This document shows, piece after piece, positions 25,336 to 38,774 of a stretch of 64,000 nucleotides of DNA. Location: positions 5,123,316 through 5,187,315 of the forward strand of contig NW_023998464.1 in the NCBI RefSeq assembly GCF_014805625.2. The letters are read 5' to 3'. The notes below the pieces were generated by a model that was not told the origin of the DNA, made no database searches, and saw nothing but the letters and a program-made list of their open reading frames with translations. This DNA comes from Glossina fuscipes (taxonomy: Eukaryota > Arthropoda > Insecta > Diptera > Glossinidae). Within the stretch, counting starts at the first letter, position 1, and every line of letters begins with the position of its first letter. Made by a program: the position numbers and the translations under genes.

Positions 25336-25499
25336 CTGAAAGCAAAGTGAGAAAGAAAAAATAAATAAAGTATGGTGTGCGTTTAGGCAAGAAAATAAAT
25401 AAATAAATACATAAAATATATTCATGCGGGAGCGAAGAAACTTTTCCATAGCAAAAGAAGTAAAAGAGAATAATATTTCGTTGGTCTTTATTCACTTAC

Positions 25500-25950
25500 T
25501 CCGAGTCCTTTTTCTGATTTTCTGGTATCTCGGCTTCATAGCTCGGCATATAAAATTGTGGTGCTCGTTTGCCGCCCACTATGCTTAAGCGTTCTTCGGG
25601 TGTACTTTGAAAACGGCGATCGTCTACCTTACCATTTTGATCTTCAGCTTTAACATATAATACATATTCCATATCCAATTGAAAAAGATCTGTGCCGCGA
25701 GTACGCACCACCCCTGAACGTTCGTCAACTTCGAAACGCCCACCGGTACGATCGCGTACAATGAAATAGTGAATATTATGGTCCGTGTCTGGATCACGGG
25801 CTTGTAAAGTAAATACTGGCGTATTAGGTGGGGCATTGAGTTGAACCACCGCCTGCATGGGTAATGGACGATTAATAAAATAGGGCGGCTCATCGTTAAC
25901 GTCCTTGACGTGAATGATGACGCGCTGGTTGTCGGTGTATTTAAGTCCAG
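25500..25950 (-). CDS. CadN: Neural-cadherin exon, most upstream coding exon in the window
   Basis: This 451-nt exon carries two bases finishing a split codon, 149 codons, then GA of a split Asp codon. The acceptor is TTTCTTTGCAG and the donor GTAAGT begins at 25499. It starts GLKYTDNQRVIIHVKDVNDE and includes the DVNDEPP linker (residues 16-22), RDPDTD (51-56), a repeat with LDMEY (91-95) and AEDQNG (101-106), and an R/E-rich loop before APQFYMPSYEAEIPE. The segment is easily recognised as the insect CadN ectodomain. The preceding exon must end in one base of the split codon, and I could not find it anywhere from 25951 to 64000, so the upstream intron exceeds 38 kb. Confidence 0.97.
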
Positions 25951-26251
25951 CTGCAAAGAAAGATAAACACCATAAGTTGTTGAGTGGTGTTTTTTTTTTT
26001 TTTTCTTTTTGCTTCTTATTTGAAACATTAAACAACGTAATATCAATTGCATTTTCTTACGTTGATTAAATTTTCTTCTTTTTAAATTCCTGTAAAGGAT
26101 ACGTTTCTTTTTAAATAGTATTTTAAAATTTCTCATTTGCCAGCTAAAAGCAATTTCAGTTTCAATTAGTGTTATTTCTTTAATTACTTTTAACTCCCCA
26201 GTATATTTTTTAATTTTCTTTTTCGCACATAAATGTAGTTAGACAGAAAGA

Positions 26252-26255
<4 letters not shown>

Positions 26256-26282
<27 letters not shown>
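26256..26282. repeat. TA dinucleotide microsatellite
   Basis: An uninterrupted alternating AT run lies shortly upstream of the CadN exon at 25500-25950. A second AT run lies at 26687-26711. They are candidates for length polymorphism only. Confidence 0.9.
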
Positions 26283-26288
<6 letters not shown>

Positions 26289-27574
26289 TTATATGTGTAT
26301 ATGTTTATGCGCAGACACTCAACTATACTATTTCACTTAAGTCATTAAAAAGCAATGAATTAGAAAAATAGTAAATCAACTCGGTACACCATACTTTATG
26401 TGTTTGTAAGTATGTTTTGATATGTGTTCGTGTGAGTTTATGCCGAAGCGAACGATAATCCACCGTTCATTCAATGAAAGATGTATTAAGAAATAAACTC
26501 CATTTACCCATACTGCGGTATAAATATTTTTGTTTTTTCTTTTCTTTTTTTTTTTGTTGTTTTTAAAAGAGAAATATACAAATACTTAGTAAATTACTCG
26601 GGGAGGCAAAATAAATACACGCAAGGGTGATAAAAGCAACAAGGAAAGCAGCTTATAATGTGTTGTTTTGCTTTTCAAATATAATACATATATATATATA
26701 TATATATATAAGAAGAGAAAAAAAAAAGACTTGTTTTCATCTTTTGCTGAAAAGCATACAACAATGACTGCGTATGTACAACATCACAGTATAAGAAACA
26801 AACAAACAAACAAACAGCACAAAAATCGCTTCGACACGACACATCGCAATCAATATAAGCTTAGTGCAAGAAAACACATATACATACGTGCACACACCCA
26901 CATCCATGCATAAAAAGATCGTATGCATACATAAAACGTTACCGAGAACTTAATTCTTTGACAAATAATGGTTATGTTTGTTTACGTGTACGTGCATGTA
27001 TTCAGCAAGCTCGTTAATTGCAAGGAGTAAAGAAATTGCGGAAGGGGAGGGGTTCAAGAACAAACAGTAGGTGCGCTTGGTATGGGTATGGGTTAGCGAA
27101 AGAAGAAACTAAGTAAATGCTTTAAAAGTTTAACAATCGCCATCGAAGAGTTCAAATAACACATGACGGTGCGGTGGACAATTAATTTTTCGAGATTATT
27201 TGCATTTCAATTGATAAAGTCTTGCGAAAAACCACAACAATGGCGTAGCGTAATCAACCGAACTATGAAAGTGCAAATGCCAGCTATTTGTCAATTAAAG
27301 TTGTTTAAGGTTTCCATTTTTAACCGATAATTGCATAATAAAGCGGAAATTTAAAGGATGTCAAAAACCGTAAAAGCGTAATTACTCGTCATTTACAAAA
27401 AGAAAAAAAAAAAAAAAAATTATTTAGTTTTTATTGCAATAACATAAAAGGGAATTGAAACGCATAAATAGGAAGTCATTGCAAATCTTACTGATCAGCG
27501 TTCTACTCGTCCCTCCACAAAAAAAATGAAAATGTAAAGACAACTTTTAGACCCAACACCGCTTGTGGTGCAAG

Positions 27575-27800
27575 GCTTTGAGTTAGGCCCACCTTTTATT
27601 AAGCTTGTACGTCCGTCTGCACGTTTATCCGTCTCGTATTCTTTTGTTCAAATTAGAAGTCACAATTTTGAAATAGTTTAATAAAATTGTATGGGCCGAC
27701 GTGTTTGGGCTAAGGACTAACAGCTTTGAGAACGGTTCGGATCGAACTAAATTTTCGTCTTCGTCCAAAAGACGTTATATGGGTTAGTATTCGTTGTTCA
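27575..27800 (+). repeat. Dispersed repeat, same type as 2930-3170
   Basis: The order is GGCCCACCTTTTATTAAGC, GTACGTCCGTCTGCACG, TATGGGCCGACGTGTTTGGG, GAACGGTTCGGATCGAAC and GACGTTATATGGG. The shared GGTTCGGATCG block and the preceding CCGTCTG block tie it to the copies at 2930 and 40600. No reading frame persists through it. Confidence 0.5.
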
Positions 27801-28064
27801 GAGTTGCATTTGTAGCAAATTAAAAATAATAACTAAACAGATATCAAAATACATTTCGAACAAAATTGTTTACTCACAAACAGCTGAACGAAAACAAAAA
27901 ATTAAAAATTTGTGAAAAGTGAGCAAATTAATTCAATTTATTTTTTTTGTTTTTCTAATCCTACTCCCATTGTCTACTTCATGTCGTTAATTCGCCAAAG
28001 TTTGTAGTCAATTCTGTATTATCAACCTTTACATATGTTGTCATATATTGTCGCTAGCATTGAT

Positions 28065-28160
28065 GGAGAGAGATAGACAGATAGATAGATAGATAGGTAG
28101 AGATAGATAGGTAGAGATAGGTAGGTATATATATAGAGAGAGAGAGAGGGAGACAGAGAG
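28065..28160 (+). repeat. GATA / GA compound microsatellite
   Basis: A block of AGATAGACAGATAGATAG-type repeats is followed by GTAGAGATAG units, a short TA run and GAGAGAGAGAGAGGG. It is purine-rich on the plus strand. GA repeats can bind GAGA-type factors in flies (family knowledge); there is no sign of a promoter here. Confidence 0.85.
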
Positions 28161-29814
28161 CAAGGATCAGCAAATATTAAAAAGTCATCACTCTACTGGA
28201 TATATTGGTGTTATCGCCAGCAGACTAATCACTTCTAAGTACATATTGTAAAATATTGCTATTAAATATATATACATTAGGTGGAGTGGCCCTGCGGAAC
28301 CCTTCAAATCCTCTTACATTTTTCAACGATGGAAATTAAAACGTACATATTGTTACGTGCAAAGGTTTCGCGTGTCAAAAGAAGTTTTTGAATACATTTT
28401 AGGAAAAATTGATGCGACTAACTTGTTCTTGTGATGCGTTGTTGTACAATAGATGATGTTTGAAATATTCCTAATACTTATTGAAGTGATTGAATGTGTA
28501 GACGGAAGCCACGTTCATTTTCGTTAACCCGTACAAAGTGAAGAATGTTTTATAAATCGAAAAGCCAGGTATGAGCTGACTGCAATGGCGGCGAATTAAT
28601 CTGTACATATATATGCTTTTGCCTATACACATATAAATAATATTTTCGTAAAGATTGCGACTACTTGAAAGTGATGACAACAAACTTTTGATATCCTCGT
28701 CCAAACGACGGTGTCGACGTTTCATTAAAGCACTCCCAGTTAAGGCGAATAAGCGAGGATATAAGGACCGGCATATCTTCTTCACTTTCAGTATAAATGT
28801 GAAAGAGCAGATTGAAAAAAGAATGTGGGAATTAAAAATACAAAACCAGGAATGATTTGCAATTCAGTGGTCTGTGAGCAACCGAAGTCGTCCCTCGTTT
28901 TGGACTCACAGGGTGGAGAGGCGCTAGAGTAAGTCAGGCAGAATAAGAATGAGAGAGGAGAAAGTAGGCAAGGAAAGAATTAAGGCAAGTGTGTGAGTAC
29001 TAGGCCAACCGAAAGAAAGTGAATGGGGAGACGAGTAAAGGCAGCGAAGCGCGACAGACCGATCGAGCGAACAGGAAAACGCTTAGTGCGAGGTGTGAGA
29101 GGGAAGCGAGTTACAAGAGCTACTGACTAAAACATGAACAGGAAATTGTGAAATCAATAAAACTAATTTTACTAGAACTACCGAGATATAATTTTTCCCC
29201 GAAGTAAAAATCTTTAATAAGAATTTAGAATACTATTATAAAAGAAATACGAGAGTCGCATACAAATTGAAATCGAAAAAACAAACTTTATTAGAAGTAC
29301 CGGAATATATTGTTTTAAGACATAATTCTTTAAGGAAATACAAAAAGTGAGAAAACAAAGCAATGAAATCTGTTTAAAGCAGTTTGTTTTATCAAAGGCA
29401 ACGAAAACTGCAGGGATTTGGCTTTGCTGCAGCGATGATGAACGGTAGGACAGGCACATAAGGAAAACCAAGGTAAACGAAGAAATTTCTTGTGACAAAA
29501 CACCTGTAGCGAAAGATTTTGGGCGAAAATAGCTCTCAAAGTTCTTACAGGTAAATGCCTATGTTAATTTATAAATAAAAAGAAAATAAATGCAGTAAAG
29601 ACACATGTATTAAAATTTAAAGTTCTCCCAAGAAGTGAAAATATGAAATTATATGAATGTAACAAATTATTTCACTTCACTTTGTTTTATCAACAATTTT
29701 GCATAATTTTGTTTTCATTCATGTTCATTTGATTTTGTTATTGATTGCATCATTCACACACACGAAAACCAAGTATGCTGCTGACGTCATCCATCCAGAG
29801 CTAGTTATCTTGTC

Positions 29815-29912
29815 CGCAAGAGCAAGCGAGTAGGTAAAAATCGTGACTAATGTCAGTATGGCTGGGTTTAAATCTCAGTGCGACAGAGTTTACGGTGGTC
29901 TTAGCTACAGGC
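29815..29912 (+). mobile_element. tRNA-derived SINE, diverged copy 4 (head only)
   Basis: It has GCAAGCGAGTAGGTAAAAAT, then CGTGACTAATGTCAGTATGG, box B GGGTTTAAATC (29864-29874) and GCGACAGAGTTTAC. The blocks and their spacing match copies 1 and 2, although box A is damaged. Following sequence (about 29930-30240) ends GGGTATAAAAAATTCTG and CCGACTGAATTTAATTTTC. It looks like the terminal block of another dispersed repeat. Confidence 0.55.
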
Positions 29913-32900
29913 GGTGTTCAGTCGGTAAAGGTTGGGCACACAGCCCCGCCAGGCTGCGGCCACTTCCCTATAACGCTCCGTTTCTTCACGTCTTCCTCGT
30001 TCTGGCCACTTAACCTTCTCTTTAATTTATTAAGAAAAGGTGAACTTCTGATGAAGAAATGAAGGTATCGCCCACAAATTTGCAAAAGAAATTGGAATTG
30101 ACCTAAACTTTTCAAAGGACGCGGCTATCACACGCCTAAGGGCGGGAACATTTTGTTTTTCTTCTTCTATTGTCTGTTCTAGGATAACGAGGAAGGGTAT
30201 AAAAAATTCTGTCCCGACTGAATTTAATTTTCTTACCTAAAGAAAGCACATGATTTGCGAAAGTGAAGCCAAGTTAAAAATACCAACTCTATGCTTATTC
30301 TACGTGAACTCTATACCGTCTTTGTCGAATTGTTCCCACAAATTGCAGCAAAAGCATTGCTAATAGTGTTTCCGTAGCGTTCGGCATTGCTAACAACTCC
30401 ATTGCTCCATAATTTTTTGTTTTTGAAAGAATGAAAGGGCCGGCCAACCAGCTAAACACCACACACCACACACCAGAGTGTTTATATTTATGATCGTACA
30501 TAAAGATAGAAGAGAAGAATTTGTGGAGTGTTGCTTGTTACAACCGAATCACTTTACTTGTTTACGAAATCTTTCAACCTAAAAATTATTCATCTTTAAC
30601 CCAGCTTGAAAGTTAGAGTAACATTTCACTCGAATTTTCTATTATTAAGTAGTACATCATATTTGCTTATTCTACTAATCGTTATTAGATATCAAGTCCG
30701 AATGGTATGAAGGTCTGAACACCTTTGAGCATTGATTTTGAAATGCATATGTTCGTCATCTTACATTGATATAGTGGTAATTTTGGTCTTACTTTGTCCC
30801 CACAATACTTCATTTTTAACAATTAAATGTGCACTTGGATTTATAGGTTTACAAAGATATTCAAACCGACGCAAACCGACGTTTTGCTATCAAATTTATA
30901 TAGAAAACAGGGCTTCCGTTATCAGACTTATTATTACACTTAAATAAAATATAGGGAACCAAACGGATAATTGTGAATCTTTAATTTGAAAAGGTTACAA
31001 CTGAATTGTGGAATCGCAACATATAAAAAGCAACGAAACTGGTCATTCATACCAATGGAGGTATACTAATCTCATCATTTCTCTTGTAACACGTACAAAG
31101 ACGCGTAAAGGAAGTTGCATATACTTTCAATCACGGACCATATTCTAAATTGATCCGTTTAGCACTTTCGGTCTTTTTCAATGTATTTGCTGCTGAACGA
31201 TCTGCAGAGCAAAGTTTGCCTAAAAAGAACAAAACGATTTACGATTTTTCCGGTTAGGAAAATGCTGATGATGAAATGCTATTAACAGAAATGTAGACGC
31301 GGGCGCTTAAAACTAATTAATAGTGATATGTTGCCGAATTTTAACACGATATCTCAGGGATTGCCGTGGAGGATAACTGTAGGTTTTTGATAAAAGATGC
31401 TTTAAATTGCTTAAGTTCCGATCTATGGTATTAAGGGACATATAGAGGTAAACGTATAATGCTAAATTAAATTAGAGTTAGGAACCCAACCAGCGAGGAA
31501 TAGTGACGCGTTGCCGATTATTGATGTCCGTATGATGTCCCAGTTATTCGCAAAGAAGTCAATTGCAAGGTGTAATAAGAAATTCTTCTTAACATTTCAC
31601 ACCTGTAAGTATGGCATTGCAAACCATCGACCATCCAGCTGTGCCTGGGCACAATGGCTTCAAACTGACAAACTATAAGGATGAAAAGCCAAATTAAAGC
31701 AAACTTACTTATTTGACAGGCAAAAGCATTGCTTAACTCGATATCCGTAATTTTAATATGCTTTTCCCAACTTGGAGCTTTGATTGCAAGAACAATCTGA
31801 GTTTTATGTTGAAAAGTGGATGCAAAGTGAATTTTATGGACAGAATAACATTTCTAAGACAATTCACAATGTATAAAAGAAATATTTATTTTCTGCAGCA
31901 TGTTGTTCAACTTTTTTAATAATTTTATAAAATCTTTAATAGTTTCAGTATCATTTTTATGATTTATATGTGACTCGTTAGATATCACAAATTATTCTCA
32001 TCACGTTCTGACAATTCTTCCTCTATTTTTTTTTTTGTTTATGATTTTTTTTGTATTTATTGCCTGCATTTGTTGTTTAAAGGAGCTGTAAGCTGTCAGA
32101 CGCAAATATCAACAGGACGAATCAAAGACATATTTTTCTAACAACACTTTTCAAAAGTTGATGAAAAACTCACAACATGTTCGATGTTATAAAGTTATTG
32201 GCTACCAATTTGACACGTAGACGTACATCTATAAAATAGAAAATAGAAAATTGAAGTAAGGAAAGAAGCATAAGTACTTTCTTTATTATAATTTTCAAAA
32301 GATGGCGACGGTTTTCTGAACTTTTGTTTTTTTTTTTTTGTTAGATATGCAAGCGCAGTCGGGCCGACAAGTGAAATGTTATTATAAAGTTTTCTGAAAT
32401 TTTATCCAAACGTCAACTAGCATCGGTGTAGAAAATAATGAAAAAATGTCATTGCGTGTCGAGTTTTTTTTTTTTAAATTGGGATAAAAGTAGGATATCG
32501 TTTCAAAATGAAATCCATCCAAGTGATTATTTAGCAAATGGTAACTGAACTGAATTTGTTTTTCAAGTTGAACTCTTGAAAAAATCTCTTTAATATTTCA
32601 AAGCGCTTCGCAAGCTCACCTTGTGCACGCAATGAAACCCTTTTGGAAGATTATTTGGTGTTTTACTTAAATTTTTTTTTCCTCTTTGATTCTCGAGAGG
32701 TCGCCGTCATAGTGAAGTATGTTGATTTAGCACTTAAAGCTGCATAAACACAAGTGCCACGAACCAGAAGATTTTCACATACTTGCTGTTTTTGTTCGGC
32801 TATGTATGTATGTATGTATGCACGTTTGTTTATTCATTTGCCTTAAGAGGTAAGTTCGGATTTAAAGTTAAACTAAATTGCTGGAAAATTATGCAATTAT

Positions 32901-33798
32901 TTGAAAGCAGAATAGAGCAGAGAATAATAGGAAGAAAAGCTCGAAATCTACAATTCACACCCTATTGGCGCTACGATTTACTATTTAGAGATATTACTCC
33001 AAATAATCCCAAATTTATGCATACAAAATTAAGAAGACTAATAGAAAAGATTCAGAAAAGTCAAACCTAAGAGCGCGTATTCATTACTTTACTTTAAGAG
33101 AGATTGCACTTTTTTTCAAACTTTGTTTCCGCTTCGCTTTGATTAATTACTTTGATTTTAACTTTTTTGTTTTCCCTCTTCTTCGTATTAATAGCAGAAC
33201 AAAAAAAAAAGCAAAAGGAAAAATCTCAATTTCTCTAAGTAAAACGTTAGCTAGCTAGCACATAAGAGCAGATAGAAGTATTTTGACTTGCTTCTCATTC
33301 ATTTTTCATTTGAAATAAAAGGCTGGAAAAAATCAAGTTTTCTCACTACTTAAATAAGCGCATTGACGACAATCTAGTCTACAAAATAACTACAATGCAT
33401 AACAATGACAACATCAATCGGAATAATAAAACATCTAATGTTTTATATGATAAAACATATAACTCTTAGTTCATCGTGTAAGAAGCCAAGCAGATTCAAA
33501 ACAAACAACGTACAACAGCAACCAATGAAAAATGAAAATATGTTTCTCTACGGTAAGAAGGGAATAAAAATTCATGTAAATCTTAAGAATCTACAGCACG
33601 TAGTACATACATTTGCCGTTGTTATACTTTATATACACGATATTGCACATACACACAAAGAGATAAAATGTAAAAGCTACTGCAGCCAGACAGGTAAACA
33701 CATACAAAAGAAGAAGAGAGTAGCATAAACTTTTAATCTTTGTTCTGTGTATTGCACATGTATTGGTATTTGGTAGGCAGGCGTACTTGCTGACAACA

Positions 33799-33825
33799 CT
33801 ACTTACTACTACTACTACTACTAGG
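33799..33825 (+). repeat. ACT trinucleotide microsatellite
   Basis: Several consecutive ACT units lie within the long intron. They create a short valine run in an overlapping minus-strand open frame, which is therefore not a gene. Confidence 0.85.
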
Positions 33826-36800
33826 CTACTAGTGTTTATCATAAAAGAGAGAAAATGAATATATATATGAACGTCTGTATACCCATGAAAAAGCAACAAT
33901 ATAGCAATTTTGTAATTACATTTGTTGTTCATGTGTTTCCTATCTTCGTAAACAATACCCAGGCAGGTAAAGAATAATAAATTACAATTGCTTTGTAGCT
34001 CTTCTCGTTTCTACGTTGGAGGCTGTAAGAAAGGAAAGAAGGCTTTTGTCATCATTACTTTGCAGTTCTTAAGCCCGCACATACAAATTGTAATTATCAA
34101 CTGCTCGCTCGCATTCACATTCGTTGTAAACGTACATCATACGGCAACTCAATTGCACTGTCAAGTAGATTATTTAGAGTTAAGATTTACATATACTCCC
34201 CTTTTTCTTCCTCTTTCCCAACTGTTTTGGAAGTAGGTAGTCTGGAGGGTGCATCGTTGACTGAAGGCATAACCAGAGGTTATAGTTTTTTCAAAATTTA
34301 AGAATTGTTTAATGATATATTTTTTTAGACTTCGAGCGCATTTGTGAGGGCCTTCCTTCGTAAGTCACAATAAATGCGAAAATCTTCTAACGAAATTAGT
34401 TTTGAACGACTTGATGTTTCCCATGGTGAATCATTTGTTGTCGAAACCATAAAATCAGTCCGCCATGATGTCGAGACGTTAGCGGCCAACAACTCGAGTT
34501 TAGCCGCATAGACTATATATCGAACATCAATTCTTGTAAATCCGATTGCATTCCACATGGAGGGCATTGGGATGCAAAAGGCTGCTATTACGCTAATTAT
34601 GCACTAAAGGCGTCAGTGCTAGTGCGGTTCCAGCTTTTCAATGAACTGGTGGAGAACCGTTTCTTGACTGCAGCTATTGCTGTACAACGTCACTACTGCC
34701 ATTTCTATTGGCTTATGGACGCATGTTCAGCAGAATGGCAGTAAACGATCTACTCAGGATTCATACTCAGGCAAGGCTCGATGTGTGGCGTCACTAAAAC
34801 ATGCCATTTTTAGAAGCGACATTTTATTTCGTTTCTTTCCCGGACGTCTTGGTTGTATTTACACGTTAACGTTGCGACAGATGTTCGTTGATTCGAATAT
34901 TTTTACATCAGATTTAATGATACATTTATCTATTTACCATCATATATTGTGATCCATGCGCGTACTTTCGCTATGAAAATCGGCTGCATCGCAAAAGCAC
35001 ACAACATTGAATCCCTATTGAAACCGATTAAAGTTTTGATGTCTTCTGGTTGATGAGAAAATCTCGCTAACGAAATTTGTCTGTTCTTACATTACGCTTT
35101 CTACTTACATTTTCGATTACGGCAATCTGTGCGTATCCTTTCTGAAATAGTACTTTTTCGGGTTTATAAAACGCAAGAAATGGTTTGAGAGTGCATTTTC
35201 ATTCATCGCATTTTGATTGATTTTGTATTCTGTTTTTTTTTTTTTTTTTTTTTTTTGCTGAATATGGGCACAAATTTTGTCTACACATGACACTTTAGTG
35301 GTTCGGCAAATGTTTAAAAACTTCATAATTTTTTCGAGAATAAAGTGAAATTAAGGTCTGTACTATTAATATTTCAATGAAATGGAAAATTATTTATTTG
35401 CAATTTCAAGAATTTCGAATCTCCGATAGTTAATTAGAGGGTGATATTAAAGAAGAAATTACTTTGTAATTTTGTATCTGCAATTGAAAACTGGGCGGTT
35501 CGAAAAGAAAATATTTACTTCAAATTCTTAGTTCACTCTAGGAACTGTTTGGGTCATAAGAAAATTGGTCTGTAGAGTTTTCAACTTGCAATAGATTTCA
35601 CCTTGGACCTTTAACTGTTTAGATGATGTTAAGATTGATGAGTCTTCAAAAGAGGAAATTTCCTTAATGATTACGTTTATTGATATTTGAACTCAGGCTT
35701 AGACTTATAGTGTTTTATTTTGGATTCATACCTCATCTTAATGAATTAACGTTTAGTGTGTTTATATGCCCTTCAATAACGTGGGACAAATTTAAGCAAA
35801 ATATGCTTTTGCATTTCTAGACTTCTCCGTTCGAATATCACGAGCCTACTGTTTTTGTCGTCAACAAATATTCTGCTTATAGACTTTTTTGATACGCAGT
35901 CATCAGTATATAATTTTTAATAAATAACTCTTGTATTTTTGCCGATCCTGTTGCCCGTTCAATTTCCTACAAAATATCGTTAATATACTCATGATTGGTC
36001 GGCTGCAAACATGATCCCGGTGTCAAGATGGAAAATAGACGCGATCGTCCCACAAATATAGAATGAGGTAAAAAATATTGTTTAAAGCGAATAATATTAA
36101 GTTAAAAATATTTGCTGTGACCGTGACACCAGCTCTGCGAATAAGTTCTCTTGCTCTTTTTATTCAAAGTATCGTCCATCGCTACGTATATATGTTTATT
36201 ATCTTTCTAGAAATTTGAGGTTTTCTTTCCTAAGGAAGACTTTTATCGATAATCTTTTCGATTTCTTTGCAATTGTCAAAGAACCGCCCCGAGGAGTAAA
36301 GTCGCATGTGTAATATGTAATGTGTGGTATATCAGTATAAAAAGTTATACGAAGGAATTAATGTGTGTGAGAGCAAAATAGTGTAAAAGAGAGTAGGTTG
36401 GTAAGTTGACTGGAAACACTTGCATATCTTGATGATAAGATTTAAAAGAACAAAAGATTGCGAAGTAAGAACACATATATTCATTTAGTGTGGGATGGCG
36501 AACAAAAGTGGTAACATTCGGACAGACAACTAGGCTGTGAACAGGAAATTGTAACTCTCCACATGTGCAAAAAGGGCTGTTTACTATATTAATTTTGAAT
36601 AGGTGGTCACTACATTTCGTTTAATTGAACATCAGCCTATTAATAAGGAAAATATGTCACCGGGAAAGGTGATCACCCTTGCAATTAACACATTTTTTAG
36701 CATTTTTAAGAAAATCTGTGGAGCAATCGTGGCATGTGCCACAGGAAAGGCAGAGTGGTTGTTGGCGCACGCGCAGATTAGAGATTGGCCGGAATTTATA

Positions 36801-37506
36801 GAAACGCATGACTTCTGCCAAATTGCAGAATTGCACAGGTAGATGACCGAATTTAAGCTGGTTTTTGGGACAGGTAGATGAGTGAATTCCAAGTTGGGTT
36901 AAATGCTTGGGGCTGCTTCCATTCAGAATTCGCACGGGATGTTCACAAATAATATTGTTAAATGACGCAATAGAATTTGCATAGCCGCATCGGAGGAGAT
37001 CAATTTAATTTTTTTCTGGACTGGATAAATACACTATACGCACTTGTGGTGTGGGCATAAGCTATGGCCCTGTGGATTTTAATGTCGCTACTTTCGCGAG
37101 AGAGGGCGTGGCCTTGTGGCCAAACCATATAGATGATAAACAAAAATCAAATTATGAAATGGAATGGAGTCGGGGTATGTAGTAATGGTCTTTGAGTGAG
37201 AGAAGCACAATCCAGCTTAATATTTAAAATAATCGTCAATCAGCAAATAAGGATACCCGATCCGAGAAAAAATTGACCTTTCACGAAATTCTGAAGCACC
37301 GCGTAAACGTCTTCTTCTTCTGTTATTCAGCAAATTTGTCGAAGGACGTATCTCTTTACTGTACATAAAGCCGGTTAAAGTCGGATAAATTTAATGTAAA
37401 GGGTGACTCATTAGAAGCAATACTTTCTAAAATTGTAATTTCCAGTTTCAAAATAAAGTACAATTTACTTTGATACCTCAAATGGCTTCCGGTTTTCTTC
37501 TTTATA

Positions 37507-38774
37507 CTAGTTTGGGGAAAAAGAAATCCATTATTTTTATATGAACTTCAGGACTTTATTTAACATGCTTCGGATTGTCCGATTTGGGTCAAATATGCCC
37601 CGTTTTGTTGTATGATTTGTTGCCATTTTAAAGGTAACTTCAAAATGCCTCTCTCATAGAAATCCTGGTCCTGTGTTTGCAAAAAACTCTAGTAGTCGAT
37701 TTTCTCAATCCTCCCTAGATTCCAATTTTTTATCATTAAAGAAATTTTGCAATGCAAGAAAAAGATGATAATCGCTTGGTGCCAAGTCCGGACTGTATGC
37801 CGGATGCATTAAAACTTCCCAACCAAGCTCCCGAAGTTTCTGACGAGTCACTATAGATGTGTGTGGCCTAGCGTTGTCCTGGTGGAGCACGCCACCTCTC
37901 CTGTTGGCCAATTCTGGCCGTTTCTGGTCAATCGCTATCTTCAAACGGTCCAGATGTTGACAGTAGAGATCAGAATTTAGCGTTTGGCCGTATGGAAGCA
38001 ACTCATAATAAATAATCCCCTTCCAGTCCCACCAAATGCATAGCAAAACCTTCCTGGCCGTTTGAGGTGCTTCACCGCTCTTTGACCACGATCGTTTTCG
38101 CACAGGGTTATCGTATGTGATCCATTTCTCATCTCCAGTCACCATCCGTTTAAGAAATGGGTCTATCTCATTCCGTTTGGCCAAGGCTTCGCAGATGGAA
38201 ATTCGATCCATCATGTTTTTTTCTGTTAATTGGTGTGGCACCCAAACATCGAGCTTCTTTTTGAATCCAGCTTTGTGTAAATGGTTTAAAACTGTTTTAT
38301 GGTCGATTTTTAGCTCCTGGGCGATGTGACGACTGCTAACATGCCGGTCAACTTCGATCATTTCTCCGATTTTATCGACATTTTCGACGACCGGCCTACC
38401 TGTACGAGGTGCATCTTTAACATCGAAAATTCCTGAACGGAATCTACGAAACCAAAATTGCACATAATTGGCTGTTACAGTATCGGAACCATAAACACCA
38501 TTCACAATTTTAGCCGCCTGGCTTGCATTTTCGCCTTTGTCAAAGAAAAACTTTAAAATGTACCGAATTTTCTCTTTGTTCACTTCCATTTTTAACACGC
38601 TATAACTCACAACTGAATGCACCGAACAAAAAACAGCAACAGAATTTTTTTTACTGCGAAATGTCACCTTTCCAACGAGCATAAATCTGAAATTGTTTGA
38701 TCGATACTTTACGAGAAATCTATCAGTGCAGCCATCTACCGAAAAAATAATGGATTTCTTTTTCCCCAAACTAA
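37507..38774 (-). mobile_element. Mariner-family DNA transposon, nearly complete
   Basis: The element is 1268 bp, flanked by TA (37505-37506 and 38775-38776), the target-site duplication of the Tc1/mariner superfamily. The terminal inverted repeats are identical over 31 bases from the second base on (starting TAGTTTGGGGAAAAAGAAAT); only the outermost base differs (C on the left, T on the right). Size, TA target and a DD34D transposase agree with mariner. Perfect repeats suggest a fairly recent insertion. I cannot name the subfamily. Confidence 0.95.
37560..38589 (-). pseudogene. Mariner transposase, catalytic core intact, C-terminus broken
   Basis: Translation from the ATG at 38589 (MEVNKEKIRYILKFFFDKGE) gives 294 residues to a TGA at 37705-37707. 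The frame is open further upstream, but this start matches the usual mariner N-terminus. Features include N-terminal helix-turn-helix DNA-binding regions with a GRP motif (PRTGRPV), the WVPHQL linker, catalytic Asp in TGDEKW, Asp in HQDNARPH, and Asp in YSPDLAPSDYH 35 positions later (DD34D). The conserved C-terminal tail continues after the stop (ENRLLEFFANTGPGF). It then needs a one-base shift near 37656-37662 to read YERGILKLPLKWQQIIQQNG, up to a TAA at 37560-37562. One nonsense and one frameshift therefore remove about 48 residues. It is probably inactive, though the core looks young. Confidence 0.93.

Noticed and set aside
34325..34567. Minus-strand 80-codon frame
   Set aside because: It looked like a possible transposon N-terminus, but no catalytic or DNA-binding motif followed and I could not extend it in any frame.
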